NCBI GenBank assembly: GCA_944381095.1
Contig: CALWJW010000012.1
Coordinates: 1 to 33,883 of the forward strand
Reading direction: 5' to 3'
DNA: 33,883 nucleotides
Source: an uncultured Clostridia bacterium
Lineage (GTDB): Bacteria; Bacillota; Clostridia; Oscillospirales; CAG-272
This document shows, one piece after another, positions 1-7,228 of this stretch (positions are counted from its first letter, which is position 1; every line of letters starts with the position of its first letter). The position numbers and the translations under genes are program-made. The notes beneath the pieces are model-generated. The model did no database searches. It had not been told where the DNA came from and saw only the letters and a program-made list of their open reading frames with translations.

Positions 1-507
1 CCCGGCCTAATTCAGGAGATCCTTGATACTGTCCCCGACAAAATCGCTTCTTTTGTAAATGACTTCAAGGATTTCGACAACGGTGTGGTGCTCGGCAGAG
101 GATTCAATTATCCGATTGCACTTGAAGGAGCACTGAAAATAATGGAAACCAATAAAATAAGCATGAGAGGTTATCCGACGTCGGATTTTTACCACGGTCC
201 TTTTGCACAGCTGACAATCAAGGGTACCGCATTTCTTATAGCGCCCGAAGGAGTAATGCTTGATGACGCCAAGGCAGTTCTCGCGAAACTCCGCACAACG
301 CCAGCGACAGTTGTGTGCATTTCCGATAACGAAGGTATTCTTTCTGACTGCAAGTACACAATTAAAATTCCGGCGATTGGAAATGAAGCACTGTCGCCCT
401 TCCTCTTTGTTATCGCTTTTCAGCTTTTTGCTCTTAAACTCTGCGAAGTAAAAGGCATAGATCCCGATAAATCAAATGTTATAAAAAAGGTTACTGTTAC
501 CAAATAA
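1..507 (+). CDS. SIS-domain sugar-phosphate isomerase, GlmS-like (3' part)
   Basis: The reading frame is open from the first base, so only the last 168 residues are present and the true start lies outside the window. The block GRGFNYPIALEGALK followed by SDFYHGPFAQL matches the sugar-phosphate-binding SIS fold of the isomerase half of glucosamine-6-phosphate synthase. The ending NVIKKVTVTK resembles the usual GlmS C-terminus. SIS domains of this group bind fructose-6-phosphate or glucosamine-6-phosphate and catalyse ketose/aldose isomerisation in the cytoplasm. Without the N-terminus I cannot tell full GlmS (with the glutaminase domain) from a stand-alone two-SIS isomerase or deaminase such as the AgaS or FrlB groups. 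No downstream partner follows on this strand; a bidirectional terminator lies about 215 bases further on. The SIS assignment is firm; the exact enzyme is not. Confidence 0.85.
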   Translation, partial: PGLIQEILDTVPDKIASFVNDFKDFDNGVVLGRGFNYPIALEGALKIMETNKISMRGYPTSDFYHGPFAQLTIKGTAFLIAPEGVMLDDAKAVLAKLRTTPATVVCISDNEGILSDCKYTIKIPAIGNEALSPFLFVIAFQLFALKLCEVKGIDPDKSNVIKKVTVTK

Positions 508-858
508 TAATTCCGGTTGTTTCAGAACGGTGTTTATGGTACCGAAACGTATTAAAACCAAACCGACCTAAAACACCGTAAGCTTTTTTCAAAAGCCGCA
601 GCCCGGTAACATAAACCCGAAAATGTTACTTACTTCGATGCCGGATACATTTTTCTTGCTTAACTATCTATTGCCAGGCATATTTAAACAGGCATTTTTC
701 AGTAAGAATATTCTGACAACAAAATCGGTCCGACTGAGTCGGACCGATTTATTTATAAACTGCAAAAGTAATTTCACCAATGTACCGATTTGCGTTTCCG
801 GGTAAAAATGCATTGCCACACAAACGGATAATATCTCCCGGCACTTACTGAAAAAATT
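508..858. other. Intergenic region between convergent genes
   Basis: No credible gene is seen in these 351 bases. They contain a 9-bp inverted repeat (ACGGTGTTT at 527-535 with AAACACCGT at 571-579) and the strong terminator at 722-750. The one longer open frame across 623-805 runs through the terminator and has no protein-like features. Confidence 0.6.
722..750. terminator. Bidirectional rho-independent terminator
   Basis: A perfect 13-bp stem (AAATCGGTCCGAC / GTCGGACCGATTT) with a TGA loop lies between the convergent SIS-isomerase and flavodoxin-like genes. Short A and T runs at the base make it usable from both sides. Confidence 0.75.
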
Positions 859-1278
859 TCAGTCCTGAGCTGCCGCGTAAGCGGTTTCCACTGCCTTCAT
901 TATCTGCTGTTTCTGTTCAGCACCGAAATTCATAAAGAACAGAGAGGGAAATTTAACATACACCGGTTCAGCAATAACTTTGGTTCCGGCAGCAGTCGCC
1001 ATATCACAAATTTCCTTGCCGGTTGCCTGAGAGCAGTCAAAAATGAACATCACGTTCTGTGCTCTTGACTTTGACAGATCCTTTACAAAATTTTTAAGCT
1101 CGCTCGACATCTCCTTACCTGTTTTTATAAATGCCACAAGCAGTCTTTCATTTTCGCATGGATATGCAGGCGGTATCTTATCATATTTGGAATTCTCGTA
1201 TTTGCTGCATATTTCATTGCAAAGAGCTGAAAGCTTTTTGTTATCCGGATAATGAAGTACTCTGAGTCTTATTGCCAT
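859..1278 (-). CDS. Small flavodoxin-like hypothetical protein
   Basis: This is a 139-residue cytoplasmic protein when read from the ATG at 1278, which has a GGGGGAG ribosome site seven bases upstream. An in-frame extension to 1380 lacks such a site and is lysine-rich, so I reject it. The sequence alternates predicted strands and helices (RLRVLHYPDNKKLSALCNEI, then RLLVAFIKTGKEMSSEL, then NVMFIFDCSQATGKEI), a pattern that recalls the flavodoxin fold. The glycine- and hydroxyl-rich phosphate-binding loop is not conserved, so FMN binding is doubtful. It follows leuS on the same strand with a 129-base gap and could be cotranscribed or use its own promoter. Its transcript would end at the hairpin at 722-750. 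The function is unknown. Confidence 0.7.
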   Translation of the reverse strand: MAIRLRVLHYPDNKKLSALCNEICSKYENSKYDKIPPAYPCENERLLVAFIKTGKEMSSELKNFVKDLSKSRAQNVMFIFDCSQATGKEICDMATAAGTKVIAEPVYVKFPSLFFMNFGAEQKQQIMKAVETAYAAAQD

Positions 1279-1407
1279 TTTTTTCTCCCCCGTATCATTT
1301 TTTTTCATTCTATCACATTTTTTCGAAATAATAAATATTTTTTGTGCGATTTTATTTTTTTCGTATACCTGCACAAACAAAGTTTTGATTTTAGTATATA
1401 TTGACTA

Positions 1408-3807
1408 TCATTTAACAACTATATTTACAATCTTACCGGGTATATAAATTTCTTTGAGTACTGTTTTTCCGATGAAATTGCCGGCAAGCTTTTCGTTGGC
1501 GAAAACCTTCTCAAATACAGACTCCTTTGCTTCATCCGGAGCCACATTCAATGTTCCTCTGACCTTTCCGTTGATCTGCACCGCTATCTCAACGGTACTG
1601 TCAACAGTCTTACTCTCGTCGTATTCCGGCCACGGCGCCACTGCTATCATTTCCTTTTCTCCGGATCCTTCCCAGAGTTCCTCGCAAAGATGAGGCGCAA
1701 ACGGACTGAGAAGTCTGAGATAAACCGAATACTGTTCCCTGCTTATGGCTCCGTAATTTTCGATTTCATTCAGCAGCGTCATAAGCTGAGCGATAGCGGT
1801 GTTGAATTTAAGCTCTTCCATGTCCGAGCCTACCTTTTTGATAGACTTATGAAAAAGACTTTCCAGCTTATTTCCGCAGTCATCCTTTACCAGTTCAGAC
1901 AGATCCGCCACTCTTTCAAGAAATCTCTTGCAGCCTCTTACACTGCTTTCAGACCATGGCGCCGCCGACGCATAATCACCCATGAAAAGTATATAAACAC
2001 GCAGAACGTCGGCTCCGTATTTTTCAACTGTTTCGTTAGGATCTACGACATTACCCTTTGATTTGCTCATTTTTTCTCCGTCCGGGCCGAGAATCAATCC
2101 CTGAGCGGTTCTTTTTGCATAGGGTTCATCTGTCGGCACCAGTCCGAGATCATAAAGGAATTTATGCCAGAATCTCGAATAGATCATATGTCTGGTTACA
2201 TGCTCCATGCCTCCGTTGTACCAGTCCACCGGAAGCCAGTATTCAAGCTTTTCGGGAGACGCAAACATCTTGTCGTTTTTCGGGTCAACATATCTGAGGT
2301 AGTACCATGACGAGCCTGCCCACTGCGGCATCGTGTCGGTTTCCCTTTTGGCAGGAGCTCCGCATCTGGGGCACTTGCAGTTGACAAATTCTTCTATTTT
2401 TGCAAGCGGACTTTCTCCTCCTTCACCGGGCTGAAAATTACTTACCTCCGGAAGACGAAGCGGCAACTCTTCATACGGTACCGGCACCATTCCGCATTTT
2501 TTACAGTGTACGATCGGTATCGGTTCACCCCAGTAGCGCTGACGGTTGAAAGCCCAGTCTTTCATTTTATACTGCACGCCCGCCTCACCGAGACCGTTTG
2601 CGGTAAGATACTTTATCATCTTATCTATTGCCGCCGCTTTTCCGTTTATCCCGTCAAGAAAACCGGAGTTCATCATTTCCCCGTTTCCGGTGTAGGCCTC
2701 TTTACCGGTATCTCCGCCTTTTATTACCGGTCTTATTTCTATACCGAATTTTTCGGCAAAATCGTAATCGCGTTCATCGTGAGCCGGCACCGCCATTATT
2801 GCCCCGGTTCCGTAGCCCATCATGACGTAATCGGAAATATATATCGGTATCTCTTCTCCCGAAACCGGATTTACCGCCGTAAAGCCGTCTATTTTCACAC
2901 CGGTTTTATCCTTTACAAGCTGTGTTCTTTCAAATTCGGTTTTCTTTGAACACTCCTCGCGGTATTTTGAGATACTGTCAAAATTCTTTATTCTGTCGGC
3001 ATATTTATCAATGAGCGGATGTTCAGGTGCCATGACCATGAATGTTACGCCGAACAAGGTATCCGGCCGTGTGGTATATATCCTTAATTTTTCTCCGATT
3101 TCCTTTATCCCGAACTCCACAAAAGCTCCGGTCGACTTACCTATCCAGTTCACCTGCTGCATTTTTATATTAGGCAGATAATCTACTTCATCAAGTCCGG
3201 TCAGCAACCTGTCAGCGTACTTCGTTATTCTAAGGTACCAGACGTCTTTTGATTTCTGAATTACGTCGCTTTTGCATATATCGCACTTTCCGCCCTGTGA
3301 ATCTTCGTTTGAAAGCACTACCTTACAGCTCGGGCAATAGTTTACCAATGCCGTGTCTCTGAAAACGAGACCCTTTTCAAACATTTTCAGGAAAATCCAC
3401 TGTGTCCATTTGTAATAATTCTCATCAGTGGTGTCTATTACCCTTGACCAGTCGAAAGAAAAGCCCACCTTTTTCAGCTGCTCGCTGAAATGTTTTATAT
3501 TGTCATCGGTCACCTTTCTCGGGTGAGTGCCGGTCTTTATAGCGTAATTTTCCGTCGGTAGTCCGAAAGCATCGAATCCTATCGGGAAGAGTACGTTATA
3601 ACCCTGCATTCTTCTCTTGCGGCTGATAACTTCAAGTCCGGAATATGCTTTTATATGCCCAACATGCATTCCGGCACCCGACGGGTAAGGAAACTCTATA
3701 AGCCCGTAGAATTTCGGCTTAGTGTAATCATCCTTAGCCTCGAAAACTTTCGAATCCTGCCATCTTTTCTGCCATTTTGACTCTATTGCGGAAAAATCGT
3801 ACTTCAT
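1408..3807 (-). CDS. leuS: Leucine--tRNA ligase
   Basis: This 799-residue class I aminoacyl-tRNA synthetase charges tRNA-Leu with leucine in the cytoplasm. The HIGH-type motif is visible as YPSGAGMHVGH (residues 41-51) and the KMSKS loop as GEKMSKSKGN (about residue 577). A Cys-rich zinc-type insert (CPSC...CDIC) lies near residues 158-178 and a second Cys cluster (CKCPRC) follows the editing domain. The T-rich CP1 editing region (TTRPDTLFGVT) is present, so mischarged tRNA should be proofread. Length and domain order are normal for bacterial LeuRS. The ATG at 3807 has the ribosome site TGGAGGAT. It is preceded by a long structured leader with its own promoter, suggesting attenuation-type control. 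Confidence 0.98.
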   Translation of the reverse strand: MKYDFSAIESKWQKRWQDSKVFEAKDDYTKPKFYGLIEFPYPSGAGMHVGHIKAYSGLEVISRKRRMQGYNVLFPIGFDAFGLPTENYAIKTGTHPRKVTDDNIKHFSEQLKKVGFSFDWSRVIDTTDENYYKWTQWIFLKMFEKGLVFRDTALVNYCPSCKVVLSNEDSQGGKCDICKSDVIQKSKDVWYLRITKYADRLLTGLDEVDYLPNIKMQQVNWIGKSTGAFVEFGIKEIGEKLRIYTTRPDTLFGVTFMVMAPEHPLIDKYADRIKNFDSISKYREECSKKTEFERTQLVKDKTGVKIDGFTAVNPVSGEEIPIYISDYVMMGYGTGAIMAVPAHDERDYDFAEKFGIEIRPVIKGGDTGKEAYTGNGEMMNSGFLDGINGKAAAIDKMIKYLTANGLGEAGVQYKMKDWAFNRQRYWGEPIPIVHCKKCGMVPVPYEELPLRLPEVSNFQPGEGGESPLAKIEEFVNCKCPRCGAPAKRETDTMPQWAGSSWYYLRYVDPKNDKMFASPEKLEYWLPVDWYNGGMEHVTRHMIYSRFWHKFLYDLGLVPTDEPYAKRTAQGLILGPDGEKMSKSKGNVVDPNETVEKYGADVLRVYILFMGDYASAAPWSESSVRGCKRFLERVADLSELVKDDCGNKLESLFHKSIKKVGSDMEELKFNTAIAQLMTLLNEIENYGAISREQYSVYLRLLSPFAPHLCEELWEGSGEKEMIAVAPWPEYDESKTVDSTVEIAVQINGKVRGTLNVAPDEAKESVFEKVFANEKLAGNFIGKTVLKEIYIPGKIVNIVVK

Positions 3808-3819
3808 CTCTGATATCCT

Positions 3820-4030
3820 CCATACCGCTCATGCGGTCAATTCAAACTTTTTCAGTTCTGCTTTCCGTTACATCAGTCATACGACGGATAAGCAGAAAAA
3901 AACGGAGCGCCCCTTGAAAAAATACTCAGGACCGTCCTTTATCATAACGGGCCCTGAACAATGCTGTAAGGTCGGTTTTCCGCTCCGAACCGATAAAGAT
4001 ATCTGCTGCAATGCCCGGAAATCAAACTGT
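3820..4030 (-). promoter_or_regulatory. Structured leuS leader, candidate attenuator or cis-regulatory RNA
   Basis: Read on the minus strand, the leader first shows a 6-bp hairpin (TCGGTT / AACCGA, 3993-3988 with 3977-3972). Its 10-base loop contains CGGAGCG (3987-3981). That loop segment is perfectly complementary to CGCTCCG at 3909-3903, which is followed directly by seven T. The same bases can therefore sit in the loop, form a pseudoknot, or form a terminator-like long-range stem. A hairpin with arms TCAGGGCC and GGTCCTGA lies between. A 13-bp stem with one bulge follows (3897-3884 with 3868-3856), then ACCGC/GCGGT (3837-3824) just before the ribosome site. I do not find the conserved T-box GGTGGNACCGCG sequence. 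Regulation is inferred from the competing structures. Confidence 0.55.
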
Positions 4031-4035
4031 TTTTT

Positions 4036-4041
4036 ATTGTA
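4036..4041 (-). promoter_or_regulatory. Probable leuS promoter -10
   Basis: TACAAT on the minus strand, with an AT-rich upstream region but no good -35 at 17 bp (TTAACA lies 20 bp upstream). It would start transcription near 4028, just before the structured leader. Confidence 0.4.
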
Positions 4042-4157
4042 TCATATGATTATGAACTCATTGTTAACCAAGTCCCTCAAAATTTAACTTTTCCTGCACT
4101 TTTAAAGCGTATCCGAGGCAGACTTTTCCATGTTTACATTTAATTTACAAAATCGGG

Positions 4158-4186
4158 TTACCTATGTTAAGTAAACATTTTATAAT
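4158..4186 (+). promoter_or_regulatory. Promoter for the acyltransferase gene, with spacer palindrome
   Basis: TTACCT, a 17-bp spacer and a perfect TATAAT form a sigma-A-type promoter about 40 bases before the start codon. The spacer holds the inverted repeat ATGTT-N5-AACAT (4164-4178), a possible operator. Confidence 0.55.
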
Positions 4187-4228
4187 ACTGTTAATAGTTT
4201 ATTACCAATATTTTCAAAGGAGGACTGT

Positions 4229-4927
4229 ATGGCTGTTCTGAAACAAATTGTCAGATTTTTCAACTATCTGCTCGGTTATGCGGTCAGATTCCTGGCTATA
4301 ATCGCTGTCCTCCTGATTTTCCGACCTAAGGCTGTTTACGTAAACAAAAAAGTACAGGGCAAGAAAATAAAGAGACCAACGGTAATTGTCTCAAATCACA
4401 TATATTTCATAGACGGCGCCGTTATAGGCACAGTTTTCAGACGCAATCGCATTTACACAATTGCTGCAAAAGAGCTTTATCGAAAAAAGATACTGTCATG
4501 GCTACTTAACAGGACGAGGTGTATCCCAATTGACCGTTCCGTTCACTCGGCAAGCTGGCTTCAAAAATCCGTCAACGTCATTCATAAGGGCTACTCGCTC
4601 GCAATTTTCCCGGAAGGAATTTCTTCTTATAACGGGGTGATGCGCAAATTCAGACCCGGCTACCTGAAAATTGCGTTAGAGGCAGGCGCTGAAATTCTTC
4701 TTGTGTGCCAGGACGGTTTATATAAGCCCTTCGGTCCGAGACAGTGGATGCTGGTAGACACACCGTTTAAAGTACAATTGCCGGAAGGCGGGATTACTCA
4801 GGAATTTATTGAGAAAGTCAACGAGAAAATTTACGACAGAATGCAATTGCTTCAACAGAAACTCAGGTCGATACGTTACGGTGAAAAGGATAACGGAGAG
4901 AATCCGCTCGACAGTGAAAGCTGCTGA
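4229..4927 (+). CDS. PlsC-family 1-acyl-glycerol-3-phosphate acyltransferase
   Basis: This is a 232-residue membrane-associated acyltransferase that would transfer an acyl chain to lysophosphatidic acid to give phosphatidic acid in phospholipid synthesis. The catalytic NHxxxxD motif is NHIYFID, with His57 and Asp62. The glycerol-phosphate-binding FPEG motif is at residues 127-130. An N-terminal hydrophobic segment (about residues 10-31) should anchor it to the membrane. The ATG at 4229 has the ribosome site AAAGGAGG. Length fits the family (about 200-250). It stands alone behind its own promoter and has no obvious terminator before the repeat element at 5086. A lysophospholipid acyltransferase with other acceptor specificity is possible. 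Confidence 0.9.
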   Translation: MAVLKQIVRFFNYLLGYAVRFLAIIAVLLIFRPKAVYVNKKVQGKKIKRPTVIVSNHIYFIDGAVIGTVFRRNRIYTIAAKELYRKKILSWLLNRTRCIPIDRSVHSASWLQKSVNVIHKGYSLAIFPEGISSYNGVMRKFRPGYLKIALEAGAEILLVCQDGLYKPFGPRQWMLVDTPFKVQLPEGGITQEFIEKVNEKIYDRMQLLQQKLRSIRYGEKDNGENPLDSESC

Positions 4928-5085
4928 TTTTATTGCCGGTCATTTTAATGTTTGAAAAATAATTTTGAAAACACAAAGCCTGAATTTTTGCACCGTAAGC
5001 ATTATTCTTTCTTTTAGACCGCATTTTAATATGATGTTGCTTGCCGAGCTTACGGACAGTCAGTGCTTTATCGCGGTTTTTACTT

Positions 5086-5266
5086 TTAAGGCAACACCGC
5101 ACAATTCTGAATGCGCAAATCTGCCGTCAGATTTTTCGTCAAACAAACCAAATTGACGCAGGCAATAGTGGATCTATTGACAAGGAGATTTGTGCAGTTT
5201 GGCGAAAAAGATGCAAAAAGTTGTGCGGTCAAGGCGCGAGCCGTGAATTGCGCGGTGGTGCCTTAA
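5086..5266 (+). mobile_element. 181-bp MITE-like element, copy 1
   Basis: The element is bounded by TTAA on both sides. Its ends are imperfect inverted repeats: the first 21 bases match the reverse complement of the last 21 at 19 positions (TTAAGGCAACACCGC... against TTAAGGCACCACCGC...). TTAA may be a target duplication or the outermost part of the repeat; because it is palindromic the sequence alone cannot decide. A perfect internal hairpin AAATCTG-CCGT-CAGATTT is at 5117-5134. The element matches copy 2 (7048-7228, opposite orientation) at 180 of 181 positions. It encodes no transposase, so it would need an enzyme acting in trans. Open frames across it are not supported as genes. Confidence 0.8.
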
Positions 5267-5304
5267 GTTTATCGTAACACAGGAAAATGAAATGAGGGTT
5301 GTTT

Positions 5305-5460
5305 TTGAACAGGTTATATTTTTTTCTCGGAATTTTATTTTCAATTCTTTGCATTTGCGGACTTATCGTAACTTTTAGACTCAGCAACACTGCTTCAACC
5401 GGATTTACGGTAGTATGCGCGATACTGGCAATAGGATTTATCAGAGAGAGCAAAAAATGA
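5305..5460 (+). CDS. Putative 51-residue two-helix membrane peptide
   Basis: Reading from a TTG at 5305 with the ribosome site GAGGG at 5294-5298 gives a 51-residue peptide ending in RESKK. It has a charged N-terminus (MNRLY), a hydrophobic stretch at about residues 5-24, a short polar turn (RLSNTAST) and a second hydrophobic stretch at about residues 33-44. That layout is typical of small two-pass membrane peptides. It starts about 40 bases after MITE copy 1, inside the segment bounded by the two inverted copies. I recognise no family. The call rests on the ribosome site and hydrophobic pattern only; chance opening of an AT-rich frame is the alternative. Confidence 0.4.
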   Translation: MNRLYFFLGILFSILCICGLIVTFRLSNTASTGFTVVCAILAIGFIRESKK

Positions 5461-5964
5461 ATTTACTTTTTGCATGAATATTTTCTCCCTGCAACGTTTT
5501 GAACCGACAAAACGGGTTTTGTATTCCTGTCAGATCAAAAATTTTTGAAAAAAGCTGTTATTTTTTACGCCCATCATCTGAAATCCTGCTCGACAGGGAC
5601 AGTTTGATTGTCCGAAAGTTCGGTTCGGAATACTTTCAGTCATTTCGCTACCACCGGTTCGGCGCATATTCTGCGTCGGATTTTTTTAATTCATAACATA
5701 TAAGTAAAAACGCCGTTTAAGTAATTACAACGCAAATTCAAAAGCGTAGCTGCATCCGTTGATGATAACCGGCACGCGGCTGGTAAAAATTTGAAATTTC
5801 CCGAACACCGGCGAAAAAATATCTAAGGAATGGTGAGGTAAACGGCATATCGGAATATCAGATTAAAAGTATCGTAATAGCAGTTAATGCTATGAGGTTA
5901 CAAACACAAAACACATAACAGTTAAAAAATGATTGTAAATAGGTAAAGATTTGAGGTAATGAAT
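5461..5964. other. About 500 bases without a recognisable gene
   Basis: Low-complexity, AT-rich sequence with no protein-like open frame and no strong terminator. A 65-codon frame at 5499-5696 shows no motif or ribosome site. The end of the region presumably holds the promoter of the methyltransferase gene, but I cannot place it. The stretch could be decayed coding sequence. Confidence 0.4.
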
Positions 5965-6741
5965 ATGAAATACCAGGACATCAACGCCAAAACGATAGAT
6001 TCATGGTGTCTTCAAGGCTGGATATGGGGTAAGCCGCTGTCACATGAGGATTATCTGAAAGCCGAAAGCGGACATTTTGAAGTCTATCTTACTCCAACCA
6101 AGCCTGTACCGTCCGAGTGGTTCGGAGTCCTTGAAGGTAAAAAAATACTCGGACTGGCAAGCGGAGGCGGTCAGCAACTCCCGGTTTTTTCCGCTTTCGG
6201 CGCAGAATGTACTTTGCTTGATTACTCGGAAGTACAGTGCGAAACAGAAAAAAAAGTAGCCGAAAGAGAAAATTACAAAATAACAGTTATCCGTGCAGAC
6301 ATGACTCAAAGGTTGCCTTTTGAAAACGAAAGCTTTGACATTGTGTTTTATCCGGTATCAAACTGCTATATTGAAAATCCCGAGCCGGTATTTTCCGAAT
6401 GTTTCAGAATACTTAAAACCGGCGGAATTTTACTCTGCGGTCTCGACAACGGAATAAATTTTATTTTTGACGAAACCGAAACCACCGTAAAATATTCTTT
6501 GCCTTTTAATCCGCTCAAAGACAGTGAGCTGTTACGCAATGCTACGGAAAAAAATGAGGGTGTGCAATTTTCGCACACCCTTGATGAACAGCTCGGAGGT
6601 CAGTTAAGATCAGGCTTTCTGATTACCGATCTGTATGAGGACACAAACGGAACCGGTAACCTCCATGAACACGGAATTCCTTCATTTATAGCTACACGAG
6701 CTGTGAAGCCTGATTTCGACATCAGAAAAACGTACGGCTGA
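5965..6741 (+). CDS. Class I SAM-dependent methyltransferase
   Basis: This 258-residue cytoplasmic methyltransferase has the Rossmann-type motif I GKKILGLASGGGQQ (about residues 58-71). The acidic strand end TLLDYSE follows, then RADMTQRLPFENESFDIVFYPVSN (motifs II/III region) and the RILKTGGILLCG strand. It belongs to the methyltransferase-11-like group in which SGGGQQ is characteristic. The substrate is unknown. I chose the ATG at 5965 rather than 5959, because GAGGT at 5953-5957 is correctly spaced for the former and one base from the latter. It is alone between the two MITE copies. An intragenic hairpin with a 9-bp stem lies at 6557-6581. Confidence 0.88.
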   Translation: MKYQDINAKTIDSWCLQGWIWGKPLSHEDYLKAESGHFEVYLTPTKPVPSEWFGVLEGKKILGLASGGGQQLPVFSAFGAECTLLDYSEVQCETEKKVAERENYKITVIRADMTQRLPFENESFDIVFYPVSNCYIENPEPVFSECFRILKTGGILLCGLDNGINFIFDETETTVKYSLPFNPLKDSELLRNATEKNEGVQFSHTLDEQLGGQLRSGFLITDLYEDTNGTGNLHEHGIPSFIATRAVKPDFDIRKTYG

Positions 6742-7047
6742 CTCTTTACAAACCGCTTTTCCGGTCTGAAAGTTATTTCCTTGCAAAAGTCCCGGCTTTA
6801 CAGTTTATTTTATTGCACTGCTCATTAAAACATATGCACGAATTCTGATTATCAAATTATTAACAACGCGGCTGTCAGAACTACAATGAAAAAATAATGC
6901 TGATTTAACTTTTTAACGAACTGTTTTAAGGAGATCACCTTGCTTTCCGATTCAAGAATCCGGACTTTAACCTGCAATTTTTTTACGGAAAATGAGTAGC
7001 TGTACTTTCGGTGGCGCAAAACTCAGTTTTTGTCGCCAGTTTCGGAT
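6742..7047. other. Intergenic region after the methyltransferase, with a possible gene remnant
   Basis: No clear gene. A TTG at 6940 with the ribosome site AAGGAG opens a 19-codon frame that stops at 6999, which could be a leader peptide or the 5' remnant of a lost gene. An imperfect hairpin (TGGCG and AAAAC arms, about 7012-7038) is adjacent to MITE copy 2. It would have lain over the original lnt stop codon before the element inserted. Confidence 0.4.
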
Positions 7048-7228
7048 TTAAGGCACCACCGCGCAATTCACGGCTCGCGCCTTGACCGCACAACTTTTTG
7101 CATCTTTTTCGCCAAACTGCACAAATCTCCTTGTCAATAGATCCACTATTGCCTGCGTCAATTTGGTTTGTTTGACGAAAAATCTGACGGCAGATTTGCG
7201 CAGTCAGAATTGTGCGGTGTTGCCTTAA
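7048..7228 (-). mobile_element. 181-bp MITE-like element, copy 2
   Basis: Same element as 5086-5266 in the opposite orientation, bounded by TTAA at 7048-7051 and 7225-7228. It differs from copy 1 by a single base (GACTGC here, GAATGC there). It lies across the 3' end of lnt and supplies the last residues and stop codon of that protein. Near-identity implies recent spread or ongoing homogenisation. Confidence 0.82.

Noticed and set aside
1279-1380. Longer N-terminus for the flavodoxin-like protein
   Set aside because: The extension lacks a ribosome site and is a Lys-rich translation of AT-rich DNA; the internal ATG has a strong site.
3808-4028. T-box riboswitch for leuS
   Set aside because: Expected by precedent, but the conserved GGTGGNACCGCG-type sequence was not found. 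Kept as an unclassified structured leader.
5086-5277. Open reading frames across the 181-bp elements
   Set aside because: The frames exist only because the element happens to be open. Their ends vary with the flanks and there is no ribosome site. They share identity at the DNA level between copies, which fits a non-coding element better than a gene.
6557-6581. Strong 9-bp hairpin with AATTTTC loop inside the methyltransferase gene
   Set aside because: It resembles a terminator stem but no T run follows and the coding sequence continues normally. Probably a chance palindrome in the gene.
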